From Rhizobium sp. P40RR-XXII (GTDB lineage Bacteria > Pseudomonadota > Alphaproteobacteria > Rhizobiales > Rhizobiaceae), in assembly GCF_012641405.1 (NCBI RefSeq), contig NZ_JABAII010000002.1:558001-622000 (forward strand): a stretch of 64,000 nucleotides of DNA, read 5' to 3'. Position 1 is the stretch's first letter. The number at the start of each line of letters is the position of its first letter. Below, in pieces: positions 29,114-36,018 of the stretch. The position numbers were made by a program, and so were the translations under genes. The notes under the pieces were generated by a model. The model was not told the DNA's origin. It saw only the letters and a program-made list of their open reading frames with translations, and did no database searches.

Positions 29114-29140
29114 AAAAAACAGGCGCCCGAAGACGCCTGT
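29114..29140 (-). terminator. Intrinsic terminator after the PIMT-like gene
   Basis: ACAGGCG and CGCCTGT arms are followed on the minus strand by a T-run of six, 32 bases beyond the stop at 29172. Confidence 0.85.
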
Positions 29141-29171
29141 CGCAAGCTGGATCATCAGGCCGTTCGGAAAA

Positions 29172-29840
29172 TCAGAATACGAATTCCCTGGCCTTGGCGA
29201 AGCCCGGCAGCGGCTTGATCGATGCGTTGAAAAAAACGTTTTCCGAGAAGACGCCGCGTTCGCGCATGAAAACGGTTGCGCGGGCGGCGTGGCCATAGCC
29301 GATGACCGTGATCAGGCGGCCGTCTTCACCGAGCTGATCGAGCAGTCCCTGCGGCAGTTGCTCGATCGAGCCATCGATGAAAATGACGTCGTAGGGAGCG
29401 TTGCCGGCATGGCCCTTTTCGAGATCGCCGGTGACGACCGTGACATTATCATAGCCAAGCGCGGCGATATTGGCCTGGGCCTGGGCGGCAAGTTCCTCGT
29501 CGCTTTCGAGGGCTATGACCTTCTCGGCAAGAAGCGACAGGATGGCGGATACATATCCGGTGCCGCAACCGACATCGAGAGCCTTGCCCTCTTTGGTGAT
29601 GACGCCAAGCTGCAGAAGCTTCGCCAGCGGCGATGCCTCCATAAGGAAGCGGGCCGGCTTGCCGGCAGCAGCGGCGGCGATTTCGATGTCGTTGTCGATA
29701 TATGCCAGGACCTTCGACTTCTCCGGCACGAAATTTTCGCGCGGTACCGTCAAAAAGGCATTCAACACGGAATGGGAAGTGACGTCCGTCGTCCGGATCT
29801 GGTTCTCGACCATCTTCACGCGCGCTGCTTCGAAATCCAT
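29172..29840 (-). CDS. Protein-L-isoaspartate methyltransferase-like protein (second paralogue)
   Basis: This SAM-dependent methyltransferase of 222 residues is of the PIMT fold. An N-terminal helix pair (ARVKMVENQIRTTDVTSH) precedes motif I ALDVGCGTGYVSAILS and post-motif VIALESDEELAAQA. The segment DNDIEIAAAAAGKPARFLMEASPLAKLLQL stands where PIMT has its substrate loop, so activity on isoaspartate is doubtful. It is distinct from pcm at 6792-7445. In rhizobia I recall this gene standing before tolC; here popZ follows directly after a terminator. Confidence 0.82.
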   Translation of the reverse strand: MDFEAARVKMVENQIRTTDVTSHSVLNAFLTVPRENFVPEKSKVLAYIDNDIEIAAAAAGKPARFLMEASPLAKLLQLGVITKEGKALDVGCGTGYVSAILSLLAEKVIALESDEELAAQAQANIAALGYDNVTVVTGDLEKGHAGNAPYDVIFIDGSIEQLPQGLLDQLGEDGRLITVIGYGHAARATVFMRERGVFSENVFFNASIKPLPGFAKAREFVF

Positions 29841-30200
29841 CTTATCCTCTTGCGCCCTTCATGCCCGAACGGGCCGGCTCTACTTTCTGTTACGCGTGTC
29901 TTAATCGCCTCACGTCACGCTTTCAAGGCATTGCGGCCACCGGGGCGGAGATTCATGGCCAGGCGTCGCCCGCGCACAACAATCGGCGCCCTGAAATGCA
30001 CATCCGAGCCTCTCGACGCACCCCTCGCCAGTGGCATCGCACAATTCCCCTCGCCTCAAATCGGAACATCCGTTAGCAAAATGTTAACTTGACAGGACCA
30101 CGCTTCGTGACGTGGAACCGCCCGAGTGTGGTCACAGATCAACCTTCCGACCCGAATATCCCTCCGGGTTAAGACTAAATTTGAATAGAAGGTGGCTGGG
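29841..30200. other. Divergent spacer upstream of the Rap1a/Tai-like unit
   Basis: These 360 bases lie between the divergent PIMT-like gene and the small ORF/Rap1a-like pair. They contain a possible CtrA site (listed). A plus-strand frame crossing the region has no credible start signal and is not called. Confidence 0.45.
30073..30087. promoter_or_regulatory. Possible CtrA-like binding site
   Basis: TTAG-N7-TTAA (TTAGCAAAATGTTAA) differs by one base from the CtrA consensus TTAA-N7-TTAA. It lies about 115 bases upstream of the 27-codon ORF. Such sites occur by chance, so this is a weak call. Confidence 0.25.
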
Positions 30201-30284
30201 ATGCCTGTCTCTCTCGTTCTTTTCGTTGCAACCTCGTTGCCACTTGTGGTCTTCCTGGCTGCCAGCCTTTCTTCCATGATGTAG
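30201..30284 (+). CDS. Candidate small membrane protein, 27 residues
   Basis: The short frame opens with ATG preceded by AAGGTGG (5-base spacing) and encodes a peptide that is hydrophobic almost throughout (MPVSLVLFVATSLPLVVFL followed by AASLSSMM), long enough for one membrane helix. Its stop is 8 bases before the start of the Rap1a/Tai-like gene, so the two could be translationally coupled. It could be a true small membrane protein, a leader peptide controlling the next gene, or chance. I recognise no family. Confidence 0.4.
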   Translation: MPVSLVLFVATSLPLVVFLAASLSSMM

Positions 30285-30292
30285 GTTTCCGA

Positions 30293-30718
30293 ATGAGGCT
30301 TTCGCTCTCCGTCGCAGCGCTTCTCCTTCTCCTACCCCAGGTCGCGTTGAGCGAGGAAGCGCCGAAGGAGGCAACGCCCATCATCGGCCATCTCGTGACC
30401 GGCAAACAGCTCGACGAATGGTGCGAAGAAGATCGCACGCTTGCCTCGGTCTATATACAGGGCATCCTCGACGAAGCGCAGCGGACGAAAAACCTGACGA
30501 TCCGCGCTACCAAGCAGACGCCGAAGAACTCGTCCCGCTACGAGCACTATCTCCAGCAGTTCGTCGGCGCCTTCTGCCTGCCGCCCGATCTCAGCAACGC
30601 AAAAGCAACGGCGATCGCCTGCAAATGGATGGCGGAACATTCATGGCAGCTCGAACGGCCTGCCAGCTCGCTGATTGCACGTTCCTACAAATTCGCCTTT
30701 CCATGCCTTGAGGAATAG
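30293..30718 (+). CDS. Secreted Rap1a/Tai-like domain protein
   Basis: The protein has 141 residues with a signal peptide (MRLSLSVAALLLLLPQVALS). The mature part has the spacing of the Rap1a/Tai immunity fold: GKQLDEWCEED, ASVYIQGILDEA, FCLPPDLSNAKATAIACKWM and a terminal FAFPCLEE. Four cysteines could form two disulfides. In Serratia such proteins neutralise type VI amidase effectors in the periplasm. No effector or type VI gene is visible here, so it is an orphan of that fold or has another periplasmic role. The domain assignment is from pattern, not from search. Confidence 0.65.
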   Translation: MRLSLSVAALLLLLPQVALSEEAPKEATPIIGHLVTGKQLDEWCEEDRTLASVYIQGILDEAQRTKNLTIRATKQTPKNSSRYEHYLQQFVGAFCLPPDLSNAKATAIACKWMAEHSWQLERPASSLIARSYKFAFPCLEE

Positions 30719-30979
30719 GCATCCCCGATGCCCGATGCGGCGGCTTCAAACTTCCGTATAAGCAATTGAGCCTTTGCGATCCTGTGGGCAACCAATGTCG
30801 CTGGTCGAGTGCGCTTTCAATTCTTGATTTTTTGCACGTCGCAATCGCAAAACCGCTGAACATTTTTGCGCGACATGCTCCAGTTGCACGGAATTATCCC
30901 GATCCCACCCCTGCACGCCAGCGCGTCGAACAATGCCCTTGCTCGGCCCACGCCGCGCCCGCGGCGCATGTCATTCCTG

Positions 30980-31007
30980 TTGACAATTAGTAAGGCAAAC
31001 TTATAAT
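30980..31007 (+). promoter_or_regulatory. Consensus sigma-70 promoter
   Basis: TTGACA (30980-30985) and TATAAT (31002-31007) are both perfect matches with a 16-base spacer. Exact consensus at both hexamers is rare in GC-rich rhizobia, and the sequence sits directly ahead of a compact hairpin terminator. Confidence 0.7.
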
Positions 31008-31013
31008 TAGGAC

Positions 31014-31088
31014 GCTGAATTTGAGTGACCTCTAGTCCAGCAAAAGGCGGCCCAGTTTTTTCCCTAGACTGGACCGCTTTTGCTTTTT
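31014..31088 (+). ncRNA. Candidate small RNA of about 75 nt
   Basis: The interval begins about 7 bases after a perfect -10 box and ends in an intrinsic terminator. In the terminator AGCAAAAG (31039-31046) pairs with CTTTTGCT (31077-31084), followed by inner pairing of CGG with CCG and CCAGT with ACTGG, then five T. A competing stem pairs GTCCAG (31035-31040) with CTGGAC (31069-31074), using part of the terminator arm, so two exclusive folds are possible. It contains no plausible ORF. The closest downstream ORF starts 136 bases later. It could be a trans-acting sRNA or an attenuator for that ORF. Confidence 0.55.
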
Positions 31089-31223
31089 CCGGACACGATA
31101 TTCGCCACAACACTGTGTCGCACTTCCCAAGGTTATCGCAGCCCGGTCTGCGACAATGCCATCTCCTCAGTAGCTTAAGCGTCATTTCAGTTTCGAATGC
31201 GACGCTGTGGCGGGGGAATATCT

Positions 31224-31364
31224 ATGGAATTACCGGGGTCACGGTGGTCGACGCTGAGGTCGTGCGAGCGCAAAAAGCTCGCTCGGCTGATGATGAAGAT
31301 GTTGCTGCCGATCTTCGGAGCTCTGACGCTGCTTGGCGTCACGTTGCTCGTCCTGTCTGTATGA
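31224..31364 (+). CDS. Candidate small membrane protein, 46 residues
   Basis: This frame encodes a basic N-terminal half (STLRSCERKKLARLMMK) and a hydrophobic C-terminal helix (MLLPIFGALTLLGVTLLVL), which suits a single-span membrane protein with the N-terminus inside. GGGGGA lies 7 bases upstream of the ATG. It is downstream of the candidate sRNA and its terminator and upstream of tRNA-Cys on the other strand. I do not recognise the family. Confidence 0.45.
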   Translation: MELPGSRWSTLRSCERKKLARLMMKMLLPIFGALTLLGVTLLVLSV

Positions 31365-31476
31365 TCGGAACAGTTCGCCGCTAAACGCACTGCAATCCAA
31401 AACGCGGTCTGGATACCTATGTCTGCCGAACGATCAGCAAATGGATCGCATCAGGTAGTTGAAAGGGTACGGCCCG

Positions 31477-31506
31477 AGGCCAAAGGCCAAAGGCCAAAGG
31501 CCAAAG
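31477..31506. repeat. Four-copy 7-base tandem repeat
   Basis: AGGCCAA is repeated four times head to tail with a partial fifth copy. It lies about 70 bases downstream of tRNA-Cys in tRNA orientation. Such a slippage-prone run may vary between strains. Confidence 0.8.
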
Positions 31507-31576
31507 CGGGAACAAACTGCCGCATCCTCAAAAAAATCGCGCCGTTTCAATGGCTTATCGATACCGGGGGAAAGGA

Positions 31577-31650
31577 TGGAGGCCTCGCCCGGAATCGAAC
31601 CGGGGTGCAAGGATTTGCAGTCCTCTGCGTAACCACTCCGCCACGAGGCC
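31577..31650 (-). tRNA. tRNA-Cys (anticodon GCA)
   Basis: The minus strand folds as a full cloverleaf: acceptor GGCCTCG with CGAGGCC, D-arm, anticodon stem GAGGA-CTGCAAA-TCCTT with GCA anticodon, T-loop GTTCGAATC, discriminator U and an encoded CCA. U73 and GCA are cysteine identity elements. Confidence 0.95.
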
Positions 31651-31813
31651 ATCCGAAAGCAATTTGCGTTGTGGTGGCGCGGATTTAGAATGATCCAAAG
31701 AAAACCGCAAGAGGCAATCTTTGAAAAATGTCCTCTTCGATTCCTAAAGTTGCGCCTTGCCGCGTAACCGACTTTAACCATCGCATTTCAAACAAGACCG
31801 GGAGACTTCCGAG

Positions 31814-32260
31814 ATGTTCCTGCTGCGACCAGCCAAACCCGACGATACCGCGCGCAACTATGAGATATGGCGGACATCCGTCGACGCCACCCATCATTTC
31901 CTCGATGCCTCGGACCGGGAAGCAATCGCGAGGATGGTGATGAAAGATTATCTGCCGAATGCGGAATTCATGGTTGCAGTGGACGATCACGACCTGCCGC
32001 ACGGCTTTATGGGAGTGACCGGAAACCACATCGATTCGCTCTTCGTCCATGCCGACAGCAGAAGCATGGGCTTGGGACGCTTGCTTCTCGATGGCTTTCG
32101 CATGGGAAAAGATGTCGTCACGGTCGATGTTAATGAGCAGAACTCTGCCGCGACGGGCTTCTACGAACGGCTTGGCTTTGTGGTAACGGGACGCGCGGAA
32201 CGCGACGATCAGGGACGTCCCTACCCGATCCTTCATATGCGGTGGCAGAAACCGGCATAG
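31814..32260 (+). CDS. GNAT family N-acetyltransferase, YjaB-like
   Basis: This cytoplasmic acetyltransferase of 148 residues has an N-terminal LLRPAKPDDTARNYEIW, the beta4 HIDSLFVHADSRSMGLGRLLL segment carrying the acetyl-CoA pyrophosphate loop (Q/RxxGxG variant SMGLGR), and VDVNEQNSAATGFYERLGF as motif B. The arrangement resembles E. coli YjaB. The substrate is unknown. It stands alone between tRNA-Cys and a long spacer. Confidence 0.85.
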   Translation: MFLLRPAKPDDTARNYEIWRTSVDATHHFLDASDREAIARMVMKDYLPNAEFMVAVDDHDLPHGFMGVTGNHIDSLFVHADSRSMGLGRLLLDGFRMGKDVVTVDVNEQNSAATGFYERLGFVVTGRAERDDQGRPYPILHMRWQKPA

Positions 32261-32367
32261 CCGGGTAGTCCAAGCCACTCTCTGGAAGCCCCATCCCGAG
32301 GCAACTTCACCGCCAGTCCATTCAGGCAGGTTATAGGTCCCTGCGGTAGATGCTAGACTCAGTACCA

Positions 32368-32394
32368 CCGGTTCGGATGCCACCCCCGAACCGG
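32368..32394. other. Perfect 9-bp stem-loop (hairpin 1)
   Basis: CCGGTTCGG pairs with CCGAACCGG around a nine-base loop. It stands nine bases before hairpin 2. No T-run follows on either strand, so a simple terminator is unlikely. Confidence 0.65.
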
Positions 32395-32402
32395 ACAGTG
32401 CC

Positions 32403-32443
32403 GCGTCCGACGAGACTACGCCCCCAGTAATGTCGTCGGACGC
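32403..32443. other. Perfect 11-bp stem-loop (hairpin 2)
   Basis: GCGTCCGACGA pairs with TCGTCGGACGC around a 19-base loop. Together with hairpin 1 it makes a structured module about 75 bases long between the acetyltransferase and the porin. Confidence 0.65.
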
Positions 32444-32769
32444 ACCCGCAGCCGAGCCTGTTCAGGAAGCGCCCTTTCTCCGATTTCTTTCTTGGAGAAT
32501 CATTTCGGCAATCACGCCTCAAAGCCCCAATTTTGTAGAACGGCATAGTGGTCGGCCGGAGTTGGCGCGCGGGATGATCACCATCATACGGCGGCAGCCT
32601 CTCCACTTCGCATCTGCCGCCCGCATATTCCTTCGCCCGAACGCAACTCCAGCCCTTTTCACGCTCACGAGGCTGACCATGCGGACGAGATCAAAAGCGG
32701 CCGCAGTTGGTCCCCGATTAACGAATTGCGTCATTTTTGCAACAACCCTCACTTTCGATTAGCGCACAT

Positions 32770-32829
32770 ATAGTTCGCCACTCTTAGTATCTTGCCAAAT
32801 CAGCGGGGCAGGTTCAGGAAATAGTTCGC
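32770..32829. promoter_or_regulatory. Direct repeat upstream of porin
   Basis: ATAGTTCGC occurs at 32770-32778 and again at 32821-32829, about 170 and 120 bases before the porin start. It could be a pair of regulator sites; the factor is unknown. Confidence 0.25.
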
Positions 32830-32938
32830 GAAGCTTATTACTTCGCACCTACTGAATAGGGAACATGAACGGGATGGGTTGGGCACGTCGTTTTTCGGCG
32901 CGATATCTCATGCCCAATCAAGAAAGATTGGAGTTACT

Positions 32939-34045
32939 ATGAACATCAAGAGCCTTCTTCTCGGCTCCGCTGCTGCGCTGGCAGCAGTTTCCGGTGCTCA
33001 CGCGGCTGACGCTATTGTTGCCGCTGAGCCGGAGCCGCTCGAATACGTTCGCATCTGCGACGCTTACGGTGCCGGCTACTTCTTCATTCCGGGCACGGAA
33101 ACCTGCCTCAAGATCGGCGGCAAGGTGCGTACCGAAGGCGAGTGGTACAACGCTTATAACCGTGCCAGCCACCAGGGCACGCTCTGGCACACCCGCGCCG
33201 AGCTGAACGTCGACACCGCGACCGACACCGAATACGGCCCGTTGAAGACCGAAACTATCGTTCGTTGGGACTGGAATGATGGCGGCTCCACCTCCACCAA
33301 TCTGCTGTGGTCCTACATCAGCCTCGGCGGCTTCACCGTCGGTAAGAAGGACTCGGCCTACAACCTTTACATCGGTTACGCCGGCGACGTCATCAACGAC
33401 GACGTGATCTATGACGGCCCGTACGAACTCAACCAGCTAACTTACAACTATGACGCCGGCAACGGCTTCACGGCCGTGGTCTCGCTCGAAGACAGCAACT
33501 CGGCCTCGGACGGTGTCGCATCTTATGGCGCAAGCTGGTGGACGGACGACAAGTCCAATCACTACGCTCCTGATGTCGTCGCCGGCCTCGGTTACAAGGC
33601 TGGTGCCTGGGGCTTCAAGGTCGTCGGCGGTTACGACTCCATCGTCGAAGAAGGCGCCATCAAGGCTCGTATCGATGCCGACTTCGGTGCATTCACGGCC
33701 TTCTTGATGGGCGGCTGGAACACCGACGGCGACAAGCTCAACAAGTATGCCGGCACCAACCAGGACGTCTCCGCTTGCACGGCGCCGAACGGCACCGTCA
33801 ATGCATCGAAGTGCGGCTGGGGTGACTGGGCTGTTTGGGGCGGCGTTGGCGTACCGTTCAACGACAAGCTGAAGTGGAATGTCCAGCTCGCCTACAGCGA
33901 CTCGAAAATCTTCGAAGCCACCACCAACCTGAAGTTCAACCCGGTCAAGGATTTCCTGGTCGAGCCGGAAGTGACCTACGTTCACTACGACTATGCCAAG
34001 GACGACACCGTTTCCGGCATTCTTCGCTTCGAACGCAACTTCTAA
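32939..34045 (+). CDS. Outer-membrane porin, Omp2b/RopA family
   Basis: This trimeric general porin type has 368 residues. The signal peptide MNIKSLLLGSAAALAAVSGAHA is followed by a start typical of rhizobial porins (DAIVAAEPEPLEYVRICDAYG AGYFFIPGTETCLKIGG), then aromatic beta strands and a final FERNF with C-terminal Phe. Two cysteine pairs are likely in loops (CDAYG/CLKIGG, CTAPNG/CGWGDW). ATG 32939 is fixed by the signal peptide and a TTGGAG upstream. It has its own terminator and is likely highly expressed. Confidence 0.93.
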   Translation: MNIKSLLLGSAAALAAVSGAHAADAIVAAEPEPLEYVRICDAYGAGYFFIPGTETCLKIGGKVRTEGEWYNAYNRASHQGTLWHTRAELNVDTATDTEYGPLKTETIVRWDWNDGGSTSTNLLWSYISLGGFTVGKKDSAYNLYIGYAGDVINDDVIYDGPYELNQLTYNYDAGNGFTAVVSLEDSNSASDGVASYGASWWTDDKSNHYAPDVVAGLGYKAGAWGFKVVGGYDSIVEEGAIKARIDADFGAFTAFLMGGWNTDGDKLNKYAGTNQDVSACTAPNGTVNASKCGWGDWAVWGGVGVPFNDKLKWNVQLAYSDSKIFEATTNLKFNPVKDFLVEPEVTYVHYDYAKDDTVSGILRFERNF

Positions 34046-34079
34046 CCTGATCTGACTTGACCTCCGATCAGAGAAGGAA

Positions 34080-34112
34080 GGGGTCCGGCTTTCCCTGCCG
34101 GACCCCTTTTTT
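34080..34112 (+). terminator. Intrinsic terminator of the porin gene
   Basis: GGGGTCCGGC and GCCGGACCCC form a ten-base stem followed by six T, 35 bases after the stop. Confidence 0.95.
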
Positions 34113-34255
34113 GATGAGAACTCCTGGAATCACAGCACCATCCTGCGATCAGCGCGCGTGTCATAAGGTATCTCGATCAACCGGAGAGAGGAACCTTGTC
34201 ACCACGATGGCGTTTACCGCTGAAAGGGACGTGGCTGAATATAGGAGTTATCGCC

Positions 34256-34567
34256 TTGAAACATCTCGCTTCAATCGCCTTGACCACCGCGCTTGCCGTG
34301 GGTTCCGTATTATCGGCTGCCCTGCCCGCCGCGTCTGCCTCGCTTGGCGGCTCATCGACGGCTTCGAACGTCATTCTGGTGCAGGAACGCGGAACACGCA
34401 GATATCCAGATTACGACCGTAGGCCTTATTGGCGCGACCGTGATCGTGATCACCGTCATTGGCGGGAGCGCCGCTGGGAGCGGCGTCATTGGGATGACAG
34501 ATGGCGGGACGACCGTCGCTATTATCGTCGGCACCATAGCGGTGTGATATTGGAGATTCGCCCCTGA
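34256..34567 (+). CDS. Small secreted Arg/Asp/His/Trp/Tyr-rich protein
   Basis: The predicted protein has 103 residues and starts at TTG 34256, supported by AGGAG nine bases upstream and by the signal peptide that follows (MKHLASIALTTALAVG ... ALPAASA). The mature part is highly charged (RDRDRDHRHWRERRWERRHW), then YYRRHHSGVILEI. Similar short basic periplasmic proteins are common and uncharacterised in rhizobia. An upstream TTG at 34196 would bury the signal peptide. Metal or anion binding is conceivable from composition but not shown. Confidence 0.65.
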   Translation: MKHLASIALTTALAVGSVLSAALPAASASLGGSSTASNVILVQERGTRRYPDYDRRPYWRDRDRDHRHWRERRWERRHWDDRWRDDRRYYRRHHSGVILEIRP

Positions 34568-34783
34568 TATCCCAGCACCGGTAGCGACTATGGCGTCATG
34601 AGCGATTCTTCCGCGCCAAGCCGCACGGGCGGAGGTGAAAGCCTTTCGAACCACATTCAAAATAATACGGCCGCGCCTTAGATATCGGTAGCGGCCGACC
34701 TGTTTTAGAAGGAGCTTGCGCTGGTTTCGCCGCCTACCGCGCTCAGCGGGGGACGCGTAGCAGGCGGACTGATCGCTTGCGAT

Positions 34784-35203
34784 TCATCCAATCGCGGAAC
34801 GGATGGGCAGGAGGCGTCGGAGGCGCTCGTCGCGAAGGTAAAGTCCGCCCCAGGCCATGACCCCGAGAAGCAAACTGATAAGTTGTGGTGGCGAGCCGAT
34901 TTCTCCGAGGCGGAAATGCGTGCAGATCGCACCGCCAAGAAAGCCGGTCATCAGGATTGCCCCAAGGATTGCCGTGCGCGGAATGGCGTAAAGAACCACG
35001 CAGACGAGAATGATCAGCCCTACCACCCAAGCCTGATTGGTCGAAAATCCGGTTGCGGTCATCTCGGCCGCGAGCGTGGCAGGCGAAAACAAGTTAACGG
35101 CGGCGTCGGCTGCAAAGACGAGAGTCACGATTACCGTTAACACCCATCCCGCCCATGAAATGCGGCGCGTAACCGGCTTGCCGACGACTGCATCCTCCAC
35201 CAT
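34784..35203 (-). CDS. DoxX-like membrane protein
   Basis: This four-helix inner-membrane protein of 139 residues has hydrophobic segments at about 17-38, 60-77, 82-100 and 105-122. The sequence GFSTNQAWVVGLIILVCVVL and TGFLGGAICTHFRLG fits the DoxX_2 family. Function is unknown; some members act in redox or sulfur metabolism. Neither neighbour gives a functional hint. Confidence 0.7.
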   Translation of the reverse strand: MVEDAVVGKPVTRRISWAGWVLTVIVTLVFAADAAVNLFSPATLAAEMTATGFSTNQAWVVGLIILVCVVLYAIPRTAILGAILMTGFLGGAICTHFRLGEIGSPPQLISLLLGVMAWGGLYLRDERLRRLLPIRSAIG

Positions 35204-35511
35204 GTCGAGATCTCCCTATCCCCTAGCCGTCCCCATATGCCGGTCCGATGAGCGCCGCGATCCTGCCACGACTTGGAAACACTGACAATAACAATGGCTT
35301 GCCGGTGAAATACGGGCAGCGAAATATGGATGAAGGCCAGAAGATCGAGAAATCGCCAATGCGAAGCATGTGCAATAAAACTGCCAAACTGCGCTGATAC
35401 AGCTTCGTCCGTTAGAGGCTGGGCAAATCTATCGACACGAGACAATGGCCATCGGCCACCCAACGACAAGCTTGTCGTCGCTATCTCAGTGCTTGCACTT
35501 GTGGAAGAAAG
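35204..35511. other. Spacer between DoxX-like gene and tRNA-Asn
   Basis: A 308-base stretch in which I see no gene, RNA or clear regulatory element. It must contain the promoter of the DoxX-like gene; the tRNA-Asn promoter lies on the other side. Confidence 0.4.
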
Positions 35512-35586
35512 TGGCTCCCCGGGCCGGATTCGAACCGGCGACCTGTCGATTAACAGTCGAATGCTCTACCGCTGAGCTACCAGGGA
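35512..35586 (-). tRNA. tRNA-Asn (anticodon GTT)
   Basis: The minus strand gives acceptor TCCCTGG with CCGGGGA (one G-T pair), D-arm AGCTCAGCGGTAGAGC, anticodon loop CTGTTAA with GTT, T-loop GTTCGAATC, discriminator G and encoded CCA. This is a complete cloverleaf. Confidence 0.96.
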
Positions 35587-35702
35587 ATGCGCTTGGCGCG
35601 GTGTGAGTGGGCTTCTACAAATGCTTTCTCGATTTGCCAAGCGGTTTTTTCAAAAAAATCGAATTCTCTTGCATTATTTCCCCGCCTTACCATTTCCTGT
35701 GG

Positions 35703-36014
35703 ATGACCGACCAAAGCCAGACGACAGAAAATGCCGATCGAAATGGCCGGAAAACCCGCCGTTTCGGCATTGATCCCTCAACCCGCGAGCTTGTTTTCGG
35801 CTCCGTGAGAATTCCCCTGCCCCGATCCCGCCTCGCCCGCCTGGGTGTGGGCGTTGCGCTCATCTTTGGCGGCCTGCTCGGCTTCCTGCCGGTACTCGGC
35901 TTCTGGATGCTGCCGCTGGGCTTCATCGTGCTCTCGCATGATATGCCTCTGGTTCGCCGCTGGCGGCGTCGCTTCGCCGTATGGTGGGCCAAGAAGCGCC
36001 GGCCGGCGAACTAG
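35703..36014 (+). CDS. Small PGPGW-type transmembrane protein
   Basis: This protein of 103 residues has a basic N-terminal part, a hydrophobic hairpin (VGVALIFGGLLGFLPVLGFW then MLPLGFIVLS) and a very basic tail (RRWRRRFAVWWAKKRR). This is the layout of PGPGW-family putative membrane proteins, where the turn between the helices is Pro/Gly-rich. ATG 35703 is preferred to a 32-codon longer frame. The function is unknown. It ends 5 bases before the converging acetyltransferase gene. Confidence 0.7.
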   Translation: MTDQSQTTENADRNGRKTRRFGIDPSTRELVFGSVRIPLPRSRLARLGVGVALIFGGLLGFLPVLGFWMLPLGFIVLSHDMPLVRRWRRRFAVWWAKKRRPAN

Positions 36015-36018
36015 CCTT

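Larger units (their letters stand above)
30719..31576. other. RNA- and small-ORF-rich spacer
   Basis: This is an 858-base interval without a conventional gene. It holds a consensus promoter, a candidate small RNA with terminator, a 46-codon membrane ORF and a short tandem repeat, each listed separately. Nothing recognisable was seen in 30719-30960. Confidence 0.6.
32261..32938. other. Long spacer before the porin, with paired hairpins
   Basis: These 678 bases lack a convincing gene. They contain two strong stem-loops (32368-32394 and 32403-32443), a 9-base direct repeat (32770 and 32821) and the porin ribosome-binding site. Frames of 110 and 91 codons exist on opposite strands, but they overlap the stem-loop region or each other and show no protein features. 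Confidence 0.5.

Noticed and set aside
31577..31650. tRNA-Cys as an island attachment site
   Set aside because: No integrase, no duplicated tRNA 3' end and no base-composition change were seen on either side.
32430..32762. 110-codon plus-strand frame in the porin spacer
   Set aside because: It begins inside one arm of hairpin 2, overlaps a 91-codon opposite frame and shows no signal peptide, domain or ribosome-binding site.
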